Notes under the pieces: generated by a model
Seen by the model: only the letters and a program-made list of their open reading frames with translations
Database searches by the model: none
What the model was told of the DNA's origin: nothing
Program-made: the position numbers and the translations under genes
DNA from: Holosporaceae bacterium
Lineage (GTDB): Bacteria > Pseudomonadota > Alphaproteobacteria > UBA3830
NCBI GenBank assembly: GCA_031276835.1
Contig: JAISMI010000020.1
Coordinates: forward strand, 1 to 21,046
Direction: 5' to 3'
Length of the DNA: 21,046 bases
In this document: piece after piece, positions 7,114-13,739 of the stretch
How positions within the stretch are numbered: the first letter of the stretch is position 1
Layout: every line of letters begins with the position of its first letter

Positions 7114-7647
7114 TTAAGATTCCTCCACTTCCCATTTGGCCAGATCGATTTTTGTGGCGACGGTTCCCAATTTTTTGCCCTCTTCATTGAAATCCGTATA
7201 ATTATCCGCGTATGACGCGTACCGAAACGAAAAAGAGTTAGTTTCTCCAACGGTGGAAAACGATTGTAGAATGCATTGGAAGAACTCTTTTGTCTCCAGG
7301 GCTTCGATTTTGTCGATGAGGACGGCCGTTTTCTTGACGATAATTTTAGGAATCGCCACCCCTTTGGCTAGACGTCCCTGAATCATGGCGCAATGGCTGC
7401 CCGGACCGATAAATATCTTCACATCCCGCGCTAACACCGCGGAATCCGAGCTTTTAATGCCATCAAATAGAGAAAATTTCGATATATGGAACTCCATGCC
7501 GAAAAATTTTGCAAAATCTTCCAGTCCATCAACGTCGCTGTGGAATATTTTATCTGCGGATATATACCATTCGTAGGCCGAAACGTTTTGATTCAACGAT
7601 CCCTGGGGCGCAACATTATTGAAGAACAACGGCTGCATATTTTCCAA
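7114..7647 (-). CDS. Hcp-like T6SS tube protein (divergent)
   Basis: A 177-aa protein placed directly before tssE, the usual position of hcp (tssD). In Hcp families the inner tube hexamers carry cargo. The C-terminal half is compatible with Hcp: FFQCILQSFST, then a strand-rich FSFRYASYADNYTDFNEEGK and LGTVATKIDLAKWEVE, with the aromatic strand, a Gly-Lys turn and a G-x(6)-D segment near the end. The N-terminal half (NNVAPQGSLNQNVSAYEWYI) is not one I recognise. It starts either at TTG 7645-7647, with GGAG nine bases upstream, or at ATG 7636-7638. The Hcp call rests mostly on gene order; another tube- or tail-like protein is possible. The 162 bp upstream (7648-7809) holds no gene I can support. 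Confidence 0.6.
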   Translation of the reverse strand: MENMQPLFFNNVAPQGSLNQNVSAYEWYISADKIFHSDVDGLEDFAKFFGMEFHISKFSLFDGIKSSDSAVLARDVKIFIGPGSHCAMIQGRLAKGVAIPKIIVKKTAVLIDKIEALETKEFFQCILQSFSTVGETNSFSFRYASYADNYTDFNEEGKKLGTVATKIDLAKWEVEES

Positions 7648-7809
7648 TTCTAACCACTCCGCATAACATTAGAAACCTATTGAAAAATAATTAACATATG
7701 GTTGAGATATGGGAGCAAAGTCTAAAAAATTTCTTGCCCGCAATATTTGGAATGGATCCGTTAAAAGCCGAGATTTAAGATAGTCCGCAACGCGCTGATC
7801 TAAAAAGCG

Positions 7810-10413
7810 TTAGTGGGGCGGCCACGAGAATTTTATCGTCAAATTATCAATGGTTATACAAGCTATGTGACGAGCAGAATCGACGCTCTTATGACCGTTT
7901 ATTTGTTGAGCAAGATTACCGCAATTGTTCACAAGGCTCAATTCTCTTAAACTCGTACTGCTGTGTATTAAAGGTAAGAATTCTAAATTACGCATCAAAT
8001 TATAATCTAAATACAGCGTATCCAGATTTTCTAACGTCGATAGCGAGACGGGCAATTCTTCGAAACAATTAGAATTCAAGAAAAGTTCTTTTAAATTTTG
8101 ATATGGTTTGGGATGAGATACTATTTGACGCGAATTCTGGGAAGTTGCTATTACTATTGACGAGGGCGATTTCCGTTCTACTCCTACTATTACTCCATCG
8201 GCGGCTGGTATTGGTCGCTTATTACTATGGAAGGGCAATTTGCTTAATTGATTAAAGCTGAGATCGAGGGTCTCTAAATTATAAAGATTTATGAACAGAC
8301 CTTCAACCAATTCAGTTAACTTATTGGCGGCAAGATAGAGTTTTTTCAAAGACTTAAGATGGCTAAATAGCAATGGATCTGACAGATTTTTCAAGAAATT
8401 GCAGCTCAGATCAAGGATTTCCAGCATTTCAAATCCTCGAAATGCTTCTACTTCTAGCGTTTGTATGCCCGTTCCTTTTAGATTCAAAATTTTTAACGCG
8501 CTAAAATTTTCAATATTGCCGGACCATAGCGTTGAAAAATGACGAAGAAAGGCCATATCAATTTGTTCGACTTCGGGAGGGAATTCCATTGTCCTTATTG
8601 TAGTTTCTGGCTGATCTCTCAGTGAAATAAGCGTTTCTTCAGGATTTGGAGGTAAGGCGAACATTTTCAATGGAATTGGAGGATAGTCTGCTGTTCTTGC
8701 TTCTCCAAAGGCCGCATTTCCCGCGTCCATATCCAGGGTAAAATCGTCCATTTTCAGGAATGCATTTGGCATTGACGCCAATGAACTAGAAACGCCTATC
8801 GCCTTTTTCATCTTAACATCGCTATGTACCAGCGCTAAACACTCATAACTCCTCTGCCGTTGTTCCTTTTTCTTTTGTTTCTTGTTTTTTGCTTTATATC
8901 TATTTTGTTCTTTCATTTTCTCCGTTTGGATTGCCTCCTGGAAAGCTTTCCTGACGCGTTCCTGTTCGTGTTGCTCATATTGTAGATCTAGCCATGGTTT
9001 CTTTTTACAATACGACGTCGGCGAAACGGTAGCGCTGCTCGCCTTAGCCGTCGCAAAAGGTTTTGTGGGAATCGAGAGAGAAAGAGACGCCGAGTCTTCG
9101 CGAATTCTAGGAAAAGACGTAAAACGTCTAGAAGGAGAAGCAGATAACCAATCGTCGGGCATTGAGGCGGAAGTAGATATTAAATCGTCGGAAATCGAAG
9201 AAGAAATAGACGCTGAATCGTCTAAAATTAAGGAAGAAATGGACGTTGAGTCTTCGTAAATTGAGGGAAAAGATCTAAGATGGGGTATAACCTCGCTTGG
9301 TTCAGAAGAGGGAAACAGCGTTACTATAATGCTGTTTGATTGCCGGAGCGCTAATATTAGCTTAATACTGGATTGGAAATTATTATACAAATAACGGCAA
9401 GGCATTTTCTCATCCGTGAGTATGATAACGCGGTCGTCACATTTTGTGGAGACGCTCTGTTTAGGGAAAAAAAGTCTACCTTTAATAAAATGACGGCACA
9501 ATATCGCCAATTGATAAATCCGGTCGCCGATTGGCATGGAATCAATTAAGGCGTCGGAATTTTTTACGCATTGCACGGCGTCAATAATAGGAAGTTCCAT
9601 AATTTGGGACGAGATGTAGCAAAAATTATTATACCGTTCAAAAAAATTGCGTTCTATTGTTTTTAATTCATTTAACCAGTTATCTATAATAATTTTTTGC
9701 ATTAGTAATGGCGATTCTTGCGAATCGTCGGCATGAAACTCGTCAATTATTGCATCAATACGGGTTTTTGTATTTTCTATTGTTTCTCTTATGTTTTGTT
9801 CTAGAGTTTGTTTAAGTTCCTGTTCTATTCGGAAGAATCGGATTTGCTTCCTCTTGGTATCGATTTTTTCTTGGTATTCTTTCTTCTCTTTTTCCAACTG
9901 TTGGAGTTCTTTTTTTGTTCTTTTTTTCCCTAATTGAAGCTTATTAATGCAAGCGTAAAACTTATTAGCCCTATCGTGTAAAGGCGTTATTAAATTTTTG
10001 TCCTGATGAGATTTTCCAAAGAGAAAGCAATCTGTTACAATTAAATGCATGCGATTATTGAATGTATTGAGGTTGGTTTGCGACGCGTACCCTTGCAAAT
10101 CAATGTCATATCTCTGAAGTTCTCTAATGGCTCTCCAAATTCCTAATCCATAATCCAGAAATGCCAACGGAGGGATATGTTCTCTTTCCGCTAAAACATG
10201 CAAAAGCAAGTTGTTTAAGCTTTTAGAGACGTCGACTTCTAACTTTATATTAAGAATAGATTCTTCTATTTTGTTTTTTAAGCATGCGGCGAACGATGAT
10301 ACGGCCTGATTTTTTGAGGTTTCATGAGAGAGATCTCGCCTGAACATTGCGTCAAGATTTCCGCATATGCCAAAATATAATGTAATTCCGAGCAAAAAAC
10401 TTTTTTTCTTCAT
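7810..10413 (-). CDS. secreted coiled-coil / serine-repeat / leucine-rich-repeat protein
   Basis: An 867-aa protein of unknown function with a clear Sec signal peptide (MKKKSFLLGITLYFGICG, probable cleavage after residue 22). Residues about 155-225 form a highly charged coiled coil (KKELQQLEKEKKEY and following). Residues 381-449 are a serine-rich stretch of imperfect 11-residue units beginning ED or DD. Residues 485-525 are Lys/Gln-rich. Residues 639-834 hold about seven leucine-rich repeats (for example LEILDLSCNFLKNLS, LKKLYLAANKLTEL, LETLDLSFNQLSKL, LKELFLNSNCFEEL), split after the fourth by a 38-residue insert (732-769) of a different composition. No NEL-type ligase or other enzyme domain is visible. 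Start: GAGAG five bases before the ATG. It lies just upstream of the T6SS block on the same strand. A host-targeted effector or surface adhesin is plausible inference. Confidence 0.88.
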   Translation of the reverse strand: MKKKSFLLGITLYFGICGNLDAMFRRDLSHETSKNQAVSSFAACLKNKIEESILNIKLEVDVSKSLNNLLLHVLAEREHIPPLAFLDYGLGIWRAIRELQRYDIDLQGYASQTNLNTFNNRMHLIVTDCFLFGKSHQDKNLITPLHDRANKFYACINKLQLGKKRTKKELQQLEKEKKEYQEKIDTKRKQIRFFRIEQELKQTLEQNIRETIENTKTRIDAIIDEFHADDSQESPLLMQKIIIDNWLNELKTIERNFFERYNNFCYISSQIMELPIIDAVQCVKNSDALIDSMPIGDRIYQLAILCRHFIKGRLFFPKQSVSTKCDDRVIILTDEKMPCRYLYNNFQSSIKLILALRQSNSIIVTLFPSSEPSEVIPHLRSFPSIYEDSTSISSLILDDSASISSSISDDLISTSASMPDDWLSASPSRRFTSFPRIREDSASLSLSIPTKPFATAKASSATVSPTSYCKKKPWLDLQYEQHEQERVRKAFQEAIQTEKMKEQNRYKAKNKKQKKKEQRQRSYECLALVHSDVKMKKAIGVSSSLASMPNAFLKMDDFTLDMDAGNAAFGEARTADYPPIPLKMFALPPNPEETLISLRDQPETTIRTMEFPPEVEQIDMAFLRHFSTLWSGNIENFSALKILNLKGTGIQTLEVEAFRGFEMLEILDLSCNFLKNLSDPLLFSHLKSLKKLYLAANKLTELVEGLFINLYNLETLDLSFNQLSKLPFHSNKRPIPAADGVIVGVERKSPSSIVIATSQNSRQIVSHPKPYQNLKELFLNSNCFEELPVSLSTLENLDTLYLDYNLMRNLEFLPLIHSSTSLRELSLVNNCGNLAQQINGHKSVDSARHIACITIDNLTIKFSWPPH
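9067..9273 (-). repeat. tandem 33-bp coding repeats inside the LRR protein gene
   Basis: The coding sequence for residues 381-449 contains consecutive 33-bp (11-codon) units: EDSTSISSLIL, DDSASISSSIS, DDLISTSASMP, DDWLSASPSRR, then a break and EDSASLSLSIP. A wider duplication is also visible: SFPSIYEDSTSI (from 381) and SFPRIREDSASL (from 433) are 52 residues apart. The repeats are imperfect, so they are old or under selection for protein change. Confidence 0.75.
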
Positions 10414-10433
10414 ATTTTACTCTCATTATTATT

Positions 10434-10462
10434 TTTATAATCAATTATAGATATTATTACAA
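10434..10462 (-). promoter_or_regulatory. possible promoter of the LRR protein gene
   Basis: On the minus strand TTGTAA (10457-10462) and TATAAA (10434-10439) are exactly 17 bp apart, ending about 20 bases before the start codon. The region 10414-10520 is extremely AT-rich, so such matches arise easily. Confidence 0.3.
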
Positions 10463-10509
10463 TAAATATTATATTTTATTAATATTGTATCATTATCGAT
10501 AAAAAACCC

Positions 10510-10576
10510 ATTAAAAATAAAAAATAAACCGCCGCGTCTTGCACTATTGTCGTTAATTTCGCAATTTTGACGCGGT
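10510..10576 (-). terminator. putative intrinsic terminator after the GHMP kinase gene
   Basis: Downstream of the GHMP kinase stop on the minus strand, CCGCGTC (10569-10575) pairs with GACGCGG (10532-10538). Inside this, TTGC pairs with GCAA after an AAAA bulge, leaving a loop of about 18 bases. A T-rich run (TTTATTTTTTATTTTT) follows. It would end the slyB-like/tsaC/GHMP transcript and insulate the LRR gene. The bulge and large loop make it less than ideal. Confidence 0.45.
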
Positions 10577-10620
10577 AGATATGAAGAGTATGAGGATGAA
10601 TGGACTCGGGACTTTAAGGA

Positions 10621-11460
10621 TCAAATATTTATCTGCCGTAGTCCCAAATTTTGAGCTTTTTTAAGCAAAATACTCCTTGCCGATTTTTCGAAAATCACAA
10701 TGATGGCGTCCGCGCCTAGGGCTCCGCATCCTTTGGCCGATTTCACTCCGTCGATTTTTAGAAGTCGATCAACTGTTAGGGCGATTTGAGCCATGATTAG
10801 ATTCTTTTCTTTTAGTAAATTAAAAAAAATCTGTACATTGTAGGTTAAGGATTCTTCATTTGCGTCGGTAAAGCTTTTTTTTATGTTCAGAACTGCGTTT
10901 TCCAATTCCGTAATACGAATGGGGGATAATTTCTGCAAATGAAGGTATGTTGGCGTCTTGTATTCGGTTTTAAAAACGACGAAATCTAAATTCGGAAAAT
11001 TCCAATTTATCGTTTCCGTTGATTGTGTTTGGGAATTGAAAAAAATATGACGATTAAAATATTGGGCGACGCAATCGGCGCCGCTTGGCGCGACGCCGCC
11101 CTCGTTTAAGCAAGATAATCTTTTATACTCATCCAAAAATGACTCGACGTTAAATTTTTGTCCAGTTAGTTGCAAATGCAATTTATATAGCGTTGCAAAT
11201 TGAGCGCTTGACGCTCCTAATCCTCCGGATCCGTTATGGGGATCGCAGAATTTCATCGATATGCCGCCAAAGTCGTGAGATTTGTAGAACAAATCGGCCG
11301 GAGATCCGACGTCTATTCCGAAGCGCTCGGTTTTTCCTTCTTTTATCGTCAATTGAAATTCCGGAGGAGTAACCAAAACGACGGCGCTTCCGCCAAATAA
11401 AACGGCATACTCCCCCGCTAAAAACGTTTTACTTCCAGAAAGAAAAATATTTGATACCAA
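10621..11460 (-). CDS. GHMP-family kinase, mevalonate/phosphomevalonate kinase-like
   Basis: A 279-aa GHMP kinase. Motif 1 is SKTFLAGEYAVLFGG at residues 10-24, resembling the PGKLYIAGEYAV start of phosphomevalonate kinases and less closely mevalonate kinases. The ATP-binding glycine loop is GSGGLGASSAQFATLY at 77-92. APSGADCVAQYF (124-135) carries the probable catalytic Asp129. The C-terminal GHMP motif is SAKGCGALGADA at 241-252. It starts at TTG 11458-11460, the only start that keeps motif 1; an in-frame stop (the tsaC TAA) lies just upstream. The 12-bp gap after tsaC suggests co-transcription. If it phosphorylates mevalonate or phosphomevalonate, the bacterium may feed on or make mevalonate for isoprenoids. 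No other gene of that pathway is in view, so substrate is open. Confidence 0.8.
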   Translation of the reverse strand: MVSNIFLSGSKTFLAGEYAVLFGGSAVVLVTPPEFQLTIKEGKTERFGIDVGSPADLFYKSHDFGGISMKFCDPHNGSGGLGASSAQFATLYKLHLQLTGQKFNVESFLDEYKRLSCLNEGGVAPSGADCVAQYFNRHIFFNSQTQSTETINWNFPNLDFVVFKTEYKTPTYLHLQKLSPIRITELENAVLNIKKSFTDANEESLTYNVQIFFNLLKEKNLIMAQIALTVDRLLKIDGVKSAKGCGALGADAIIVIFEKSARSILLKKAQNLGLRQINI

Positions 11461-11472
11461 AACAGCACACCG

Positions 11473-12105
11473 TTATTTAATCCCGTCGAGACATATTTCT
11501 CGTTTTATTTGCTCCGGACTTATGGCGCCAATTCTTGTAATTTGATTATTTGTTAAATCCACAATTGTCGATTCTACTCCTATGGAGCAGGGACCGCCGT
11601 CCAGAATTATTAAATTTTCATTGTTTTCCAAGCTATTAAAGACTTCTTGCGCGGTTCGCGGACTCGATTCGCCGGATCTGTTGGCGCTCGGAGCCGCCAA
11701 TGGAAACGGTAACCGCGATAACAAATCAAGCGCCGTTCTATTATATGGAACTCTAACGCCTATCGTTTCTAATCCGGCCGAGCATAAAGACGATAACTTC
11801 GAGGAAGAACGACGTTTCAGCACAATAGTAAGCGGACCAGGTAGGAATTTTTCCGCTAAAATCAATGCTCTATCTTCAATTTCAACGTCGTCCAGAGCTT
11901 TTGCGAAGTCGGCGTAGCAAACGCTTAGCGGTTTGGATTGGGGACGACCTTTACGGCGAAATATCTTTAAAACGGATTCGTCTGCATGGGCGTTGCCGCC
12001 AAGACCGTACACGGTTTCTGTTGGGAACGCGACAAGAGCGCCGCAACGAAGAGCATCCGCTGCGCGCGCCACATTCGCGTCGCTGGAGACAAGAATTTCA
12101 CGCAT
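11473..12105 (-). CDS. tsaC: L-threonylcarbamoyladenylate synthase (TsaC/Sua5 family)
   Basis: A 210-aa YrdC-fold enzyme that makes threonylcarbamoyl-AMP from threonine, bicarbonate and ATP, the first step of the t6A37 modification of ANN-decoding tRNAs. Signature parts are visible: FPTETVYGLGG at 27-37, the K-x-R...S ATP/threonine site KGRPQSKPLSV at 52-62, and APSANRSGESSPRTA at 138-152 with the S-A-N triad. Its length corresponds to the YrdC domain plus a short tail; the Sua5 C-terminal domain is absent, so TsaC is the better name. It lies 31 bp after the SlyB-like gene and 12 bp before the GHMP kinase gene. The ribosome site is weak. Confidence 0.94.
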   Translation of the reverse strand: MREILVSSDANVARAADALRCGALVAFPTETVYGLGGNAHADESVLKIFRRKGRPQSKPLSVCYADFAKALDDVEIEDRALILAEKFLPGPLTIVLKRRSSSKLSSLCSAGLETIGVRVPYNRTALDLLSRLPFPLAAPSANRSGESSPRTAQEVFNSLENNENLIILDGGPCSIGVESTIVDLTNNQITRIGAISPEQIKREICLDGIK

Positions 12106-12136
12106 GTAGACGTCTAAGCGAAAATCTTTTTCCGGA

Positions 12137-12610
12137 TTAATTGGCTATCAATCTTGAGCGGCCTCTATGATCAACGATCAACAGCGCAGACTGACCAACC
12201 GGTAGAATCGTGTCGGTTCCCTGTACGATCGTCTTAAGTTCTCCCGACGATAGCTTAACCACATACTCAAACGCTTCTTGCGATTTCATGCTTTTTTCGG
12301 CATAGGCTCCGGCCGCGGCGCCGGCTAGGGCTCCCGCCGTCGTTGTAACAACGCGTCCGCGACCTCCTCCAATGGTATTGCCCAAAACTCCTCCGGCAAG
12401 AGCGCCTACGAGTTGTCCAGTCTTATTGTTTTCCAGGTAATCTCCCTCTTCGACCATTACCTTACGTACGTTGACGACGGTGCAAAGATAGGTCGAATTC
12501 GCCGATCCTAATGTTCTCGCGTCGTATGACGAAGAGGAAATATTTCTTCCGCATCCTCCAATCATCAACAAACTACCGCATAAAACTACAGAAATTAGTA
12601 ATCTCTTCAT
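12137..12610 (-). CDS. SlyB/Pcp-like glycine-zipper outer-membrane lipoprotein
   Basis: A 157-aa predicted lipoprotein. The signal peptide ends in the lipobox IGGC (Cys20 is the expected lipid-modified residue). Residues 63-105 form a glycine-zipper double helix (TGQLVGALAGGVLGNTIGGG and AGALAGAAAGAYAEK), the mark of the SlyB/Pcp/YcfJ group. A C-terminal beta-rich part (VKLSSGELKTIVQGTD...GQSALLIV) also fits. In this family it is an outer-membrane-associated stabiliser. The start has a textbook GGAGG six bases before ATG. It is the first gene of the minus-strand run and is divergent from folB. Confidence 0.9.
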   Translation of the reverse strand: MKRLLISVVLCGSLLMIGGCGRNISSSSYDARTLGSANSTYLCTVVNVRKVMVEEGDYLENNKTGQLVGALAGGVLGNTIGGGRGRVVTTTAGALAGAAAGAYAEKSMKSQEAFEYVVKLSSGELKTIVQGTDTILPVGQSALLIVDHRGRSRLIAN

Positions 12611-12782
12611 ATGAAACCTCCATTAAACAAGGATCATTCTAATTCAAACGGCAATCCGACACAACACAAGATCTACGCTTGGAAATTGAAATTTTGAGTT
12701 CGGCGCGACATTCATGTTAGTTTTTCTTCCGCCAAGTGATAAGATGTCAAAAGTTAAATTTTTGGAGTCGAGAGGTGTTTGT

Positions 12783-13142
12783 ATGGTAAGGCAATTGAAT
12801 ATGCGCTATGAAACGGACATTATTCTAGGTAACGAGGATTTCGAGAAGCGAGAAAAACGCAGAATTATCGTCGATATATGTCTGCGTTTTCCGAAAAAAA
12901 ACAGAGCGTGTAGCAGCGATAATCTCGGCGATACGATTTGCTATGCCCAATTGTCGAATTTTATCAACGATAAACTACAAAATTCTGATTTTAATCTGAT
13001 AGAAAGAGTCGCCGACTTTCTTTATGAGGAAATTACATTCTATTTAAATGATAAAACCATTTTAAAAAGAATTAAAGTCGCTAAACCGGAACCTCCGGTT
13101 AACAATTTGGAGAGCGCCTCGTTTATTTATTCAGATTGGTGA
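12783..13142 (+). CDS. folB: dihydroneopterin aldolase-like protein (FolB)
   Basis: A 119-aa FolB-family enzyme; in folate synthesis it cleaves dihydroneopterin to 6-hydroxymethyl-dihydropterin and glycolaldehyde. Pattern seen: KREKRRIIVDICLRF (conserved Glu and the V-D-I strand), DTICYAQLSNFIND, FNLIERVADFLYEEI, and the final strand IKVAKPEPP with the catalytic-type Lys. The frame is open from 12714, but I choose the ATG at 12783-12785: GAGAGG lies seven bases upstream and the product matches family length. It is the first plus-strand gene after the strand switch. No other folate gene is in the window. The last residues are unusual but short. Confidence 0.82.
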   Translation: MVRQLNMRYETDIILGNEDFEKREKRRIIVDICLRFPKKNRACSSDNLGDTICYAQLSNFINDKLQNSDFNLIERVADFLYEEITFYLNDKTILKRIKVAKPEPPVNNLESASFIYSDW

Positions 13143-13209
13143 GGAAAGCGACTTAGTTCTCGCCTAAAATTATCCGAGTAAATTACTTAGACGCGACGTC
13201 AGATCCTTA

Positions 13210-13238
13210 TTGAAATTTCATTTTCCAGCGTGTAGACT
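13210..13238 (+). promoter_or_regulatory. possible promoter of ssb
   Basis: TTGAAA (13210-13215) and TAGACT (13233-13238) are separated by 17 bp and end 27 bases before the ssb start. This matches a housekeeping sigma-factor promoter in most positions. Confidence 0.45.
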
Positions 13239-13265
13239 AAATCCCATAAAAAGTGAGGTATTTCC

Positions 13266-13703
13266 ATGGCTGGTAGTATTAATAAGGTCATTTTGGTTGG
13301 AAATCTCGGGAAAGATCCAGAGGTAAGATCTGCACAAGACGGTTCGAAGATTGTTTCATTTTCCATCGCTACGTCGGAATATTGGAAAGATAAAATGTCC
13401 GGCGAAAGAAAAGAGAAAACCGAATGGCATAGAGTGGTTGTATTTAATCCGAATTTGGCGGATATTTGCGAGAAATATTTGCATAAGGGGTCCAAAGTGT
13501 ACCTGGAAGGTCAGCTGCAGACGAGAAAATGGCAGGATCAGTCTGGCAATGAAAAATACACGACGGAGGTGATAATTTCCCGATTTAAGGGAGAACTTAC
13601 TCTGTTGGATTCGCGGCAGGACGGCGGCGGCGCAACATTTGAGGCTCCGTCTGAAGATGGCAAATCGGAATCGAGTGTTATTGACGACGATATACCATTT
13701 TAA
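13266..13703 (+). CDS. ssb: single-stranded DNA-binding protein
   Basis: A 145-aa SSB that coats single-stranded DNA in replication, repair and recombination. The OB-fold occupies about residues 1-110, with SINKVILVGNLGKDPEVR near the N-terminus, EKTEWHRVVVF in the middle, and VYLEGQLQTRKWQDQSGN further on. A flexible linker follows, and the tail ends DDDIPF, the peptide that recruits partner proteins. The start has GAGG seven bases upstream. It lies 36 bp ahead of gyrA; ssb next to gyrA is a familiar alphaproteobacterial order. Confidence 0.98.
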   Translation: MAGSINKVILVGNLGKDPEVRSAQDGSKIVSFSIATSEYWKDKMSGERKEKTEWHRVVVFNPNLADICEKYLHKGSKVYLEGQLQTRKWQDQSGNEKYTTEVIISRFKGELTLLDSRQDGGGATFEAPSEDGKSESSVIDDDIPF

Positions 13704-13739
13704 GGCTGAAACATCCTGCAAAACTAACGGAGATTTTTT

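Noticed and set aside
7113-7250. Upstream extension of tssE (46 extra codons)
   Set aside because: It would overlap the Hcp-like gene; the internal ATG has a strong ribosome site and gives the family's normal length.
8882-9259. 125-codon plus-strand frame with acidic repeats (EIEEEIDAESS type)
   Set aside because: It is the reverse reading of the serine-repeat stretch of the LRR gene; the repeat pattern is inherited from the coding strand.
12714-12782. Upstream extension of folB (23 extra codons)
   Set aside because: The internal ATG at 12783 has the better ribosome site and the extension has no homology to FolB.
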